Shown here: piece after piece, positions 29,068-38,948 of the stretch
How the letters are laid out: the number at the start of each line of letters is the position of its first letter
How positions within the stretch are numbered: the stretch's first letter is position 1
From: Meridianimarinicoccus zhengii
GTDB taxonomy: Bacteria; Pseudomonadota; Alphaproteobacteria; Rhodobacterales; Rhodobacteraceae
Direction of reading: 5' to 3'
Assembly: GCF_003254465.1 (NCBI RefSeq)
Contig: NZ_QDFI01000005.1
Coordinates: 1-64,000 of the forward strand
DNA: 64,000 nt
Notes under the pieces: generated by a model
Told to the model about the DNA's origin: nothing
What the model saw: only the letters and a program-made list of their open reading frames with translations
Databases searched by the model: none
Position numbers and translations under genes: made by a program

Positions 29068-29134
29068 ATTGGATACAAATGGCTGGACATGTCAACCCGG
29101 CATGTGCTTCATCGCCTTCAGGATCGTATCCAAT
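29068..29134. promoter_or_regulatory. Paired inverted ATTGGATAC elements, probable GntR operators
   Basis: ATTGGATAC (29068-29076) and its exact reverse complement GTATCCAAT (29126-29134) are 58 bp apart in the spacer between the GntR gene and the ABC operon. The first is embedded in TTGGATACAA, near-palindromic as GntR sites are. The arrangement suits looping or separate control of the two promoters. Confidence 0.5.
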
Positions 29135-29177
29135 CTGCGCCAGTAAGTCGGTGCAATCACCAGCCGAGGAGACCCGG

Positions 29178-30755
29178 ATGAAACTGCGACATTTCCTATT
29201 CGTTACCGCCGCGACGAGCGCGCTCGCCCTGCCCGCGCAGGCTCAGAACATCCTCGACTGGGGGGCGAATCGTGACATCGGGTCGCTCGACCCGTATTCC
29301 TTCGGGGACAGTTTCACGATCAACGTGCTGAACCACGTGTATGAGGGGCTGGTCCGCTATGACCGCGACCTCGCCATCGAGCCCGCGCTGGCGACATCCT
29401 GGGAAATCCTCGACGACCAGGTGACATGGCGGTTCACTCTGCGCGAGGGCGTGACCTTCCACAACGGCAACCCCTTCACCGCCGAAGATGTTCAGGCGTC
29501 GCTCGAACGGGTCAGCCACGAGACCTCGCCGCTGAAGGGCAACCTGCCGGCCTATGTGTCGTCAAAGGTGGTGGACGACTACACCATCGACGTGACGCTG
29601 AACGGCACCTATCCTTTACTGCTCAACGATCTGACGAACATCCACATCTTCGACCGCGACTGGCTGGTGGACAACAACGCCGAACTGCCCACCGACATCG
29701 GTGCGGGTGTGGAAGGCTACGCCACCTACAACGCCAACGGCACGGGCCCCTTCATCGTCGAAAGCCGCCAGCCCGAGGCGCAGACGGTGTTCACGGTCAA
29801 CCCCGACTGGTGGGACGAGGCCCAGCACAACCTCGACGGTTTCGTGCTGCGCCCCGTCACGTCCCCGGCGACGCGGGTCGCTGCGCTGTTGTCCGGCGAG
29901 ATCGATTTCACCAACGACGCACCGGTGCAGGATCTGCCGCGGCTGGAAGCCTCGCCCGACGTGAACGTGCTCGAAGGGGTGGACCTGCGCACGGTCATGA
30001 TCGGCTTTCCGTTCCGCGAGACGCTCGCATCCGGGGAACCGAACCCCTTTGCCGATATCCGGGTGCGCGAGGCGATGTACAAGGCCATCGACCTGCAACT
30101 GATCCACGACCGGATCATGCGCGGGAAAAGCAGGATCGCCGGGGCCGTCGTCGCCCCACCGATCCCCGGCTACACTGAAGACCTGGATACAATCCCCGCA
30201 TACGATCTGGAAGGCGCGCAAGCGCTTCTGGCCGAGGCGGGCGTGCCCGAGGGCCTGTCCTTCGAATTCAACTGTCTGTCCGACGGGCTGGTGAACGAGG
30301 AACAGTTCTGCCAGGCGCTGGCCTCCATGTGGAGCCGCCTCGGCCTTGAGCCGCAACTCGACGTGGCGCCGCGCGCGGTGCAGTCGCCCAAGCGGACTGG
30401 CGGCAAGACCGATGTCTACACGCTGGGCTGGGCGACGCTGCCGATGCTCGACAGCTATTCGCCGCTCATCCAGATCTTCCATTCGAAGGAAGGCAACTCG
30501 GGCGTGTTCAACTGGGGCGACTGGTCCTACCCGGAGCTTGACGCGCTGGTGCAGGCGGCGGGCAGCGAGCTTGATCTCGATACGCGACTGAAGCTGCAAA
30601 ACGACGCCATGCGGATAATCAAGGACAATCACATCATGATCCCGCTGCACCAGCAACCGATGGCCTGGGCCGTGACACCTGCTGTCAGCGACATGCCGCT
30701 TTTCCCGGACAACAAGCCGCGGCTGTGGTTCGCGCGCATGGGCGGCGACGGCTGA
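29178..30755 (+). CDS. ABC transporter substrate-binding protein, peptide/opine family (system 1)
   Basis: 525 residues with a Sec signal peptide (MKLRHFLFVTAATSALALPAQA). It belongs to the SBP_bac_5 family: ILDWGANRDIGSLDPYSFGD, HVYEGLVRYDRDL, WRFTLREGVTFHNGNPFTAEDV and the late VYTLGWATLPMLDSYSP are typical. The family binds peptides, nickel, opines or other medium-size solutes. GAGGAG lies 8 bp before the ATG. It heads a long operon that also encodes deaminases and amidohydrolases, so a nitrogen-rich heterocycle or amide is a more likely ligand than a peptide, by context only. Confidence 0.93.
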   Translation: MKLRHFLFVTAATSALALPAQAQNILDWGANRDIGSLDPYSFGDSFTINVLNHVYEGLVRYDRDLAIEPALATSWEILDDQVTWRFTLREGVTFHNGNPFTAEDVQASLERVSHETSPLKGNLPAYVSSKVVDDYTIDVTLNGTYPLLLNDLTNIHIFDRDWLVDNNAELPTDIGAGVEGYATYNANGTGPFIVESRQPEAQTVFTVNPDWWDEAQHNLDGFVLRPVTSPATRVAALLSGEIDFTNDAPVQDLPRLEASPDVNVLEGVDLRTVMIGFPFRETLASGEPNPFADIRVREAMYKAIDLQLIHDRIMRGKSRIAGAVVAPPIPGYTEDLDTIPAYDLEGAQALLAEAGVPEGLSFEFNCLSDGLVNEEQFCQALASMWSRLGLEPQLDVAPRAVQSPKRTGGKTDVYTLGWATLPMLDSYSPLIQIFHSKEGNSGVFNWGDWSYPELDALVQAAGSELDLDTRLKLQNDAMRIIKDNHIMIPLHQQPMAWAVTPAVSDMPLFPDNKPRLWFARMGGDG

Positions 30756-30770
30756 TCCACCCTGCCCCAC

Positions 30771-30794
30771 GGGTCCGGGCGCGTTCCCGGACCC
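30771..30794 (+). promoter_or_regulatory. Intercistronic stem-loop between binding-protein and permease genes
   Basis: GGGTCCGGG and CCCGGACCC form a perfect 9-bp stem with a 6-nt loop, without T-tract, 15 bp after the binding-protein stop. It probably stabilises the upstream message or reduces read-through. Confidence 0.6.
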
Positions 30795-30812
30795 AACCCG
30801 AGCGGAGACACC

Positions 30813-31805
30813 ATGCTGGCATTCCTTCTCAAACGCACCGCCAACGCCGCCTTCGTGATGCTGGCGGTGGCGTTCCTCGCCTTCCTGATCTTCCGGTCCT
30901 TCGGCGACCCGGTGGAGATGATGGTGAACGAACAGGCCACCCAGGAAGATCGCGCCGAGCTGCGCGAACGGCTGGGCCTGAACGACGGCTTCTTCACACA
31001 GTATGTCCGGTTCGTCACAAACGCGGTGCAGGGGGATTTCGGCATTTCCTACCGCAACCAGCAGGACGTGATGGTCCTGATCGCCGAACGCCTGCCCGCG
31101 ACCTTCGAACTGGTGCTGGTGGCGACCGTCATATCGCTGGTCGTGGGCATCCCGCTGGGGGTCATCACGGCGGTGCACCGCGACAGCCGTCTGGCGGATG
31201 CGCTGCAACTGACCTCGATCGTCGGCGTGTCGCTGCCCAGTTTCGTGGTCGGCATCCTGCTGATCCTCGCGTTTTCCGTGACGTTGGGCTGGCTGCCCGC
31301 CTTCGGTCGTGGCGAGACGGTGGATATCGGCTGGTGGTCCACGGGGCTGCTGACACCGTCGGGCCGGGCGGCGCTTGTGCTGCCCGCGGTATCGCTGTCG
31401 ACGTTCCAGATCACGCTGGTCATGCGGCTGGTGCGCGCCGAGATGCTGGAAAGCCTGCGCGCCGATTACGTGAAATTCGCCCGCGCACGCGGAGTCCCGC
31501 GCCGCCGGGTCCACTGGGTACACGCCTTGCGCAACTGCCTGATGCCGGTCATCACGCTGACGGGGATGCAGATCGGCAACCTGATCGCCTTCGCGCTGGT
31601 CACGGAAACCGTATTCCAGTGGCCGGGGATGGGCCTGCTGTTCATCCAGGCGGTGACCTTCGTCGATATCCCCGTGATGGCCGCGTACCTGATGCTCGTG
31701 TCGTTCATCTTCGTCGTGCTGAACACAATCGTCGACGTGACCTATGCCTGGGTCGATCCGCGGCTGCGCGACGATACCGCCAAGGCGGGGGCGTCCAATG
31801 GCTGA
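30813..31805 (+). CDS. ABC transporter permease, DppB-like (system 1)
   Basis: 330 residues with six membrane helices. The N-terminal FLLKRTANAAFVMLAVAFLAF and FGISYRNQQDV are typical of DppB/OppB. The EAA loop that contacts the ATPase is around EMLESLRADYVKFARARGVP. It forms the transmembrane channel with the next gene, whose start lies 8 bp inside its end. Confidence 0.94.
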   Translation: MLAFLLKRTANAAFVMLAVAFLAFLIFRSFGDPVEMMVNEQATQEDRAELRERLGLNDGFFTQYVRFVTNAVQGDFGISYRNQQDVMVLIAERLPATFELVLVATVISLVVGIPLGVITAVHRDSRLADALQLTSIVGVSLPSFVVGILLILAFSVTLGWLPAFGRGETVDIGWWSTGLLTPSGRAALVLPAVSLSTFQITLVMRLVRAEMLESLRADYVKFARARGVPRRRVHWVHALRNCLMPVITLTGMQIGNLIAFALVTETVFQWPGMGLLFIQAVTFVDIPVMAAYLMLVSFIFVVLNTIVDVTYAWVDPRLRDDTAKAGASNG

Positions 31806-32751
31806 TCGCACCGACACCGCGCCCGTTGCTCCCACGCCGACCTCCCGGCTTGCGCGGCTGCGCGACAGTGACCTGTGGTATTCCTTCCGCGCGCACCCGT
31901 CCGCGATGTTCGCCGCCGGACTTCTGGTGGTGCTGGCGCTGACCGCCCTGGCCGCGCCGTGGATCACGCCGCAGAACCCCTATGACCTCGCGGCGCTGGA
32001 ATTGTGGAACTCGGAAATCCCGCCGATCTGGAGCCCGCAAGGGCAATGGCCCTTCGTGCTCGGGACCGACGTGCAGGGGCGGGATATCTTCTCCGCGATC
32101 CTGTATGGCTCACGCATCTCGCTCATCATCGGGTTCGCGTCGGTAATCCTGGCTCTCACCGTGGGGCTCAGCCTCGGGCTGATCGCCGGGTATTTCGGCG
32201 GCTGGATCGACAACGTGATCATGCGCGTGGGCGACGTGCTGCTGTCGATGCCTTTCATCCTGATCGCCATCCTCATCTCGGCCATCGCCACGGCATCCCT
32301 GCCGACGGGCCTGAAAAGCGCGCTGGCCGCACCGATCCTGATCGTCGCCATCGCCGTGCCGTCATGGGTGCAATACGCCCGCACCGTGCGCGCATCGGCC
32401 ATGGTGGAGCGCAAGAAGGAATACGTGCAGGCGGCGCGCCTGATCCGGGTGAAGTCGTGGCGCATCATGCTGCACCACATCCTGCCCAACACGCTGACGC
32501 CGATCATGGTCGCGGCCACGCTGAATTTCGGGCTGGCGATCCTGTCCGAGGCGACGCTGTCCTTCCTCGGCGTCGGCATGCCCGCGGACCAGCCCAGCCT
32601 TGGCACGCTGATCCGGATCGGCAACCAGTACCTATTCTCGGGCCTGTGGTGGATCGTGGTCTTCCCCGCCATCCAGCTCTGCCTGATCGTGCTATCGGTC
32701 AACATGATCGGTGACTGGCTGCGCGACGCTCTCAACCCCAAGCTGAATTGA
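31798..32751 (+). CDS. ABC transporter permease, DppC-like (system 1)
   Basis: 317 residues. A hydrophilic N-terminus (ADRTDTAPVAPTPTSRLARL) is followed by six helices. LGTDVQGRDIFSAILYGSRI and the EAA loop ERKKEYVQAARLIRVKSWRI are typical of DppC/OppC, as is ILSEATLSFLGVGMP. The ATG at 31798 overlaps the previous gene, which indicates coupled translation. Confidence 0.94.
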   Translation: MADRTDTAPVAPTPTSRLARLRDSDLWYSFRAHPSAMFAAGLLVVLALTALAAPWITPQNPYDLAALELWNSEIPPIWSPQGQWPFVLGTDVQGRDIFSAILYGSRISLIIGFASVILALTVGLSLGLIAGYFGGWIDNVIMRVGDVLLSMPFILIAILISAIATASLPTGLKSALAAPILIVAIAVPSWVQYARTVRASAMVERKKEYVQAARLIRVKSWRIMLHHILPNTLTPIMVAATLNFGLAILSEATLSFLGVGMPADQPSLGTLIRIGNQYLFSGLWWIVVFPAIQLCLIVLSVNMIGDWLRDALNPKLN

Positions 32752-32756
32752 GCCCC

Positions 32757-33938
32757 ATGACCAACCTGACCCTGACGAACGTCCGCCCCATGGGCGCCGC
32801 TGCCACAAACCTGCACATCGCCGACGGGCGCTTTGCCGATGCCGCCCCCGAGGGCGCGGAGGTCATCGACTGCGGCGGGCGCATCCTGATCCCCGGACTA
32901 ATCGAGGCGCACACCCATCTGGACAAGTCGCTGCTGGGTCTGCCGTGGTATCGCAACGAGGTCGGCCCGCGCCTGATCGACAAGATCGACAACGAGCGCG
33001 CGGTGAAGGTGTCGCTGGGTCTCGACCCGCGGGTGCAGTCTGAACGGCAGGCGATCCAGTCCGTGGCGTTCGGCACCACCCATATCCGCAGCCATGTGGA
33101 CGTGGACACGCACCACGGGCTGGCGGGTGTCGAAGGCGTCATGGCCACCCGCGAAAAGCTGGCAGGCATCGTGGATATCGAAATCGTGGCATTTCCCCAG
33201 TCGGGCATGATCACCCGCCCCGGCACGGTGGAATTGATGGACGAGGCCCTGTCGATGGGGGTGGAGGTCGTCGGCGGGCTCGACCCCTGCGGCATCGACC
33301 GCGACCCGCGCGCGCATCTCGACGCGATCTTCGCGCTGGCGGACAAGCACGGCAAACCCATCGACATCCACCTGCACGAACGGGATGCGCTCGGGTGGCT
33401 TTCGATGGAAGAGATCCTGGTCCGCACCCGCGCCCACGGGATGCAGGGACAGGTCACGGTCAGCCATGCCTTCTGCCTTGGTGCCGCAGACCGCGCGGCC
33501 GTCGCGGCGTTGCAGGACCAACTGGCCGAGGCGCGCATCCACATCGTCACCACGGCGCCGTCCGCCACCACGGTCCCGGCGGTGAAGGAACTGCGCGCCT
33601 TGGGAATCCTGACCGGGTCCGGCTCGGACGGTATCCGCGACACATGGGGGCCTTACGGGAACGGCGACATGCTGGAACGCGCCATGTTCATCGGCCTGCG
33701 CAACAACCTGCGCCGGGACGACGAGGTCGAACTGGCGCTCGACATCTGCACCCATGGCGGGGCTGCGGTCATGGGCATCGACAGCTACGGCCTGACCCCC
33801 GGCTGTGCCGCCGACGCCGTGCTGGTCGAGGGCGAAACGGTGGCCGAAGCCGTGGCGCTGCGCGCCCCGCGCAAGCTGGTCCTGAAAGGCGGTCGCGTCA
33901 CCGCGCGCGACGGCGCCTGCGTGCTGGACGCGCCATGA
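32757..33938 (+). CDS. Cytosine-deaminase-like amidohydrolase
   Basis: 393 residues, metal-dependent amidohydrolase barrel of the CodA/isopropylammelide hydrolase group. Metal and catalytic residues appear intact: His52 and His54 in EAHTHLDKS, His205 and Glu208 in IHLHERD, His237 in VTVSHAF, and Asp291 in GSDGIRDTWGPYG. Such enzymes deaminate or strip N-alkyl groups from pyrimidine or triazine-like rings. The start is 6 bp after the DppC-like stop and its own end overlaps the next amidohydrolase by 4 bp. The actual substrate is unknown. Confidence 0.88.
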   Translation: MTNLTLTNVRPMGAAATNLHIADGRFADAAPEGAEVIDCGGRILIPGLIEAHTHLDKSLLGLPWYRNEVGPRLIDKIDNERAVKVSLGLDPRVQSERQAIQSVAFGTTHIRSHVDVDTHHGLAGVEGVMATREKLAGIVDIEIVAFPQSGMITRPGTVELMDEALSMGVEVVGGLDPCGIDRDPRAHLDAIFALADKHGKPIDIHLHERDALGWLSMEEILVRTRAHGMQGQVTVSHAFCLGAADRAAVAALQDQLAEARIHIVTTAPSATTVPAVKELRALGILTGSGSDGIRDTWGPYGNGDMLERAMFIGLRNNLRRDDEVELALDICTHGGAAVMGIDSYGLTPGCAADAVLVEGETVAEAVALRAPRKLVLKGGRVTARDGACVLDAP

Positions 33939-35366
33939 CCCGCACCCTCCTGACAGCCCGCTGGGTGATCGGTTTCAACCGTGGCGGCCACATTGTGCAC
34001 GAACACGGCTGCGTGCTGATTGACGGCGATCTCGTGGCCCATGTCGGCGCCATGCCCGATCCCCTGCCCGACTGCGACCGCATCGATTACGGTCAGGCAA
34101 TCCTGTCGCCGGGCTTCATCGACCTTGACGCGCTGTCGGATCTCGACACCACGATCCTCGGGCTCGACAACTTTCCCGGTTGGGAAAAAGGGCGCGTCTG
34201 GCCGGACACCTATGTCGAACGCGGCCCTTACGAGATGTATTCCGAGGAAGAGCTTGCGTTCCAGAAACGCTTCGCCTTCGCCGCACTCATCCGCAACGGG
34301 ATCACAACGGCGCTGCCCATCGCGTCGCTGTTCTACCGGGAATGGGACGAAACCGTGGCGGAGTTCGACGCGGCGGCGGACGCCGCCGAAGAGCTTGGCC
34401 TGCGCGCCTACCTTGGTCCCGCCTACCGCACCGGCGGGCAGGTCGTGGACACCGGCGGTGCGATCCGCGCGATTTATGACGAACCCCGCGGGCTGCGGGG
34501 GCTGCAGGACGCGGCGGCCTTCGCCGTCCGCATCGACGGGCGTGCAAAGGGCCGCCTTCGCGCCATGTTCGCCCCCGACCGGATCGAGACCTGTACGCCA
34601 ACCCTTTTGTCCCGCACCGCCGCCATCGCCGCCGAGATGGGCGCGCCCGTCCGCCAGCACTGCCTGCAATCGGACACGGAACTGCGGCTGGTCCGCGAAC
34701 AGCACGGCGTCAGCCCGATCCGCTTCATGGCCGACAATGGCGCGCTCGGGCCGAATTGGCTGCTGCCCCACGGCACCCACGCCACCGACAGGGACATGTC
34801 GCTGATCCGCGATGCAGGCGCGGCGCTGGTCCATTGCCCGCTGGTGGCCGCGCGGCATGGCGGCATGCTGCGGTCCCTGCCCCGCTGGCTGGACATGGGC
34901 ATCACCGTGGGCATGGGCACCGACACATGGCCACCCGACATGGTCGCAAACATGCAGCTTGGCCTGATGACCGCCCGCATCGCCGACGGGCACGACGCGA
35001 TCCGGTCGGAGGCGCTGTTCGACGCCGCCACGCTGGGCGGGGCGGCAGCACTGGGGCGGGACGATATCGGCCGGCTCGCCAAGGGGACGAAAGCCGACAT
35101 CACGGTGATCGACCTGTCCACGACGCTCCAGACCACCGACCCGGTGCAGACGCTGTTGGCGTCGTGTTCGGGCCGCGACGTGCGCGACGTGTGGATCGAC
35201 GGACGGCGTGTCATGGCGGACCGCGTCATCCCCGGCTTGGACGAGACCGCCGACATGATGTGCGCTCAGGCGCAGTTCGATGGGGTGGTGGCGAAGTATC
35301 CCGACCGGACACTCGGCCACCCGCCCGTCAGCCAGATCTTCCGCCCGTCCTATGAAAGGGTCACCC

Positions 35367-35386
<20 letters not shown>
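33935..35386 (+). CDS. Amidohydrolase of the TRZ/ATZ group with altered metal site
   Basis: 483 residues. The fold order fits chlorohydrolase/deaminase enzymes: an N-terminal beta part, LSPGFIDLDALSDLDT near 58, RQHCLQSDTELRL near 240 (His242, Glu249), LPHGTHATDRD near 278 (His279, His282), and GMGTDTWPPDMVANM near 328 (Asp330). Where the family normally has the HxH pair after PGxxNxH, this protein has Asp63-Leu-Asp65. It may bind metal through the remaining ligands or use a different chemistry. The gene overlaps both neighbours (4 bp upstream, 20 bp downstream). Confidence 0.82.
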
Positions 35387-36331
<945 letters not shown>

Positions 36332-36335
<4 letters not shown>

Positions 36336-37294
36336 CCCGCGCAGACGCCATCCTCGAAGTGGACGCGCTTGAACGGCGCTTCGACGTGTCCGCCCCCTGG
36401 CTCAACCGCATGCTGGAAAACAAGCCCCGCCGCACTCTGCGCGCGGTGGACGGGGTCGATTTCGCCATCCCGCGCGGGCGCACGCTGGCGCTGGTTGGCG
36501 AATCCGGCTGCGGGAAAAGCACCATCGCCAAGCTGGTGACCGGCCTGTACCCGCCATCGGACGGCGCGATCCGCTTCCACGGCGACCGCGACCGGGTGCA
36601 GATGATATTCCAGGACCCTTACGCCTCGCTCAACCCGCGTTGGCGGGTGGGTCGGATCATCGCTGAACCGCTGCGCACCCTTCGCCCCGACACGACTGAC
36701 GCCGAGGCCGAGGCGCGGGTGGCCGAATTGCTGGGTATCGTCGGGCTGTCGCCCACGGACGCCGCGAAATACCCGCACGCGTTCTCGGGCGGCCAGCGGC
36801 AGCGCATTTCCATCGCGCGCGCGCTGGCGGGGGAACCCGAGTTCCTCGTCTGCGACGAACCCACATCCGCGCTCGATGTCAGCGTGCAGGCACAGGTGCT
36901 GAACCTGATGAAGCGGCTTCAGCGCGAATTCGGCCTGACTTACCTGTTCATCAGCCACGACCTGTCCGTGGTGCGCCACATGGCCGACGAGATCGCGGTG
37001 ATGTATCTGGGGCGGATCGTGGAATTGCAGCCCACGGCGGACCTGTTCGCCAACCCGCTGCACCCGTATACGCGGATGCTGCTCGACACGATCCCGGACC
37101 TGGAAAGACCCAATCGGAACCGCAGCCCGATGCGGGGCGAGGTGCCGTCGCCCATCGCCCCGCCGCCGGGATGCAGCTTTCACCCACGCTGCCCGCTTGC
37201 AAATGACCGTTGCCGCACCGAACGGCCCAGCCGCCAGGAAAGGGTTTTGTCCGGGCGCGTCGCCTGCTTCGCCGCCGAGGAGGGCCGCACATGA
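36332..37294 (+). CDS. ABC transporter ATPase, DppF-like (system 1)
   Basis: 320 residues. Walker A GESGCGKST (near 54), QMIFQDPYASLNPR Q-loop (near 89), signature FSGGQRQR (near 151), Walker B FLVCDEPTSALD (near 171), THD-type switch ISHDLSVV (near 207), and the C-terminal GCSFHPRCPLANDRC Cys motif. It starts within the previous stop codon (ATGA) and overlaps the deaminase gene in the same way. Confidence 0.94.
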
Positions 37295-37797
37295 GCTATG
37301 ATGACGCGTTCATGCGCCGCGCGATCGAGATTTCCGCGCAGGCTCTTGACCAGCCGGGGCTGGAGCCCTTCGGCGCGGTGGTCGTGAAGGACGGCAAGAT
37401 CGTCGGCGAAGGGATCAACCGGTCGCTGGCCAATTTCGACCCCACGTCCCACGGCGAGACCGAGGCGATCCGCAACGCCGCGCGCAACCTGCGCACGGTC
37501 GATCTGCGCGGCTGCGACCTGTACACGAGTTGCGAGCCTTGCGCGCTGTGTGTCGCAGCCATGGCCATCGCGGGCATTTCGCGGCTCTACTACGCCGCCG
37601 ATATGGCGCAGGCAGGCGCGGCGTTGGGGGCACTGCCGGAAAGCGCGCGGTTTCCCATCGACGTGGACCACCTGACCCACGAATGCGCGCACCCCGTGGG
37701 CGCGCGCCGGATGCCAGCCGAACAGGCCCGCGGGGACGAGGCCGCGGCGATCCTGCACGCGTGGGCCGCGGCGCGCACCGGTGACGCGCCGCCATAG
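37291..37797 (+). CDS. Nucleoside-deaminase-like zinc enzyme
   Basis: 168 residues of the cytidine/deoxycytidylate/guanine deaminase fold. Zinc site: His54 and catalytic Glu56 in SHGETEAI, and Cys84 and Cys87 in EPCALCVAAM. It is closest in layout to guanine deaminase and tRNA-adenosine-deaminase-like small enzymes. Being the last gene of the system 1 operon and overlapping its ATPase by 4 bp, it probably removes an amino group from the imported compound or a breakdown product. Confidence 0.88.
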   Translation: MSYDDAFMRRAIEISAQALDQPGLEPFGAVVVKDGKIVGEGINRSLANFDPTSHGETEAIRNAARNLRTVDLRGCDLYTSCEPCALCVAAMAIAGISRLYYAADMAQAGAALGALPESARFPIDVDHLTHECAHPVGARRMPAEQARGDEAAAILHAWAAARTGDAPP

Positions 37798-37873
37798 ACA
37801 CGCGCACGCGTTACGCGAACGCGCCTGTCCCTAGCGTCGCCCCCGGTGCAGGGGAGCTAGTTTGCGCCCCCAT

Positions 37874-37895
37874 GCGGGCCGACCCGTAGGCCCGC
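37874..37895. terminator. Possible bidirectional hairpin between convergent genes
   Basis: GCGGGCC and GGCCCGC form a 7-bp stem with an 8-nt loop between the end of the deaminase gene and the end of the LysR gene. There is no clear T-tract on either side. Confidence 0.35.
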
Positions 37896-37919
37896 CGCCG
37901 TGTCAAGCGCCGCGCAGCG

Positions 37920-38825
37920 TCAATGCTCTGCCATCCGCGCCAGCGCCTGCGCCACCTGGTCTGCAAAGCGTGACGTGGCGACTGACAGCACGCGCCCGCG
38001 CATCTGGCCCAGAAGCAGATCGCCGGGTGGCATGTCGCGCTCCGAGATCGGGCGGAACGACAGTCCTGCATCCATCGTCTGCGACAGGCCGATCGGTATC
38101 TGAAATCCGACCGCGCGTTCATGCATGACGTAGTAGCGGATCAGCTCGAACGACTCCGTTTCGACCACCGGCGCGACCGTGCGGCCAATCCGCTTCGCCG
38201 CCATGTCGAGCAGCCCGCGCACACCGTATTTCTGAGCCGGGGCGATATGGGGAAAGTCGAGACAGTCCCGCAGTCGAAGCTCCGACCGCTGGGCAAGGGG
38301 ATGGTCCTGCGCGAAAAGCGCGCAGACCGGCTGCGGCAAGGCATGGAGCACTTCGAAATCCACCAAGACGCGCGGTTCGAACACGAGCGCCAGATCGCTG
38401 CGAAAGCTGACCAGCTCTGCCTCGGCCTGTTCGCGGTCGCGCACGTTGACCGCGAAGGTCACGCCCGGATGGGCGTTGCGGTAGGCGGCGATCTGTTGCG
38501 GCAGGAAAAACGGCAGAAGCGCCTGTGAACAGGCGATGGTCACATGACCGCGCCGCACCCCGGTCAGGTCCGCGACCTGGCTTTGGACCCGTGCCAGGTC
38601 TGAGCGTTGCGCGCGATAGTGTTGCAGCACCAGTTCGCCCGCCGGGTTCAGACGCACGCCGCGCGGCAGACGTTCGAAAATCTGCGAGCCGAACTCCCGC
38701 TCGAACCGGCCAAGGCGGCGATTGAGCGCCGAAGCGGTGATGTTGGAATCTTCCGCCGCCTTGCGGATCGACCCGGCGCGGGCAATCGCCTCGATCAGGC
38801 GGAACGTATCAAGATGCTGCATCAT
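37920..38825 (-). CDS. LysR-family transcriptional regulator
   Basis: 301 residues (start at either of two adjacent ATGs, 38825 or 38822). The N-terminal winged helix is LDTFRLIEAIARAGSIRKAA, then EDSNITASALNRRLGRFERE, FGSQIFERLPRGVRLNPAGE. A LysR substrate-binding domain covers about 92-300. Such regulators usually control a divergent operon in response to a pathway metabolite. It is divergent from the second ABC importer and convergent with the first operon. A dyad with a T-N11-A core lies just upstream of its start. Confidence 0.92.
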   Translation of the reverse strand: MMQHLDTFRLIEAIARAGSIRKAAEDSNITASALNRRLGRFEREFGSQIFERLPRGVRLNPAGELVLQHYRAQRSDLARVQSQVADLTGVRRGHVTIACSQALLPFFLPQQIAAYRNAHPGVTFAVNVRDREQAEAELVSFRSDLALVFEPRVLVDFEVLHALPQPVCALFAQDHPLAQRSELRLRDCLDFPHIAPAQKYGVRGLLDMAAKRIGRTVAPVVETESFELIRYYVMHERAVGFQIPIGLSQTMDAGLSFRPISERDMPPGDLLLGQMRGRVLSVATSRFADQVAQALARMAEH

Positions 38826-38837
38826 GGCTCTCCACAA

Positions 38838-38858
38838 CCGGTGCATCTGATACACCGG
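38838..38858. promoter_or_regulatory. LysR-type operator dyad
   Basis: GGTGCATCTGATACACC (38840-38856) is symmetric except for one base pair, and the symmetry extends by CC and GG on the outside. It contains a T-N11-A core, the hallmark of LysR boxes. It lies 13 bp upstream of the LysR ATG and 90 bp from the divergent binding-protein gene, a position suited to autoregulation and activation. Confidence 0.65.
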
Positions 38859-38948
38859 ATCGGTGAAATCATAGCATTTTGAGAACTGCATGGAATCTGC
38901 CACGCTGCAAGGAAGAATGCTTCGCCCCATCTCAAAAGGCCGCCGCCC

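Noticed and set aside
29616-31967. Minus-strand open frame of 783 codons opposite the importer 1 genes
   Set aside because: Shadow of the true genes, with no start signals and no recognisable domain.
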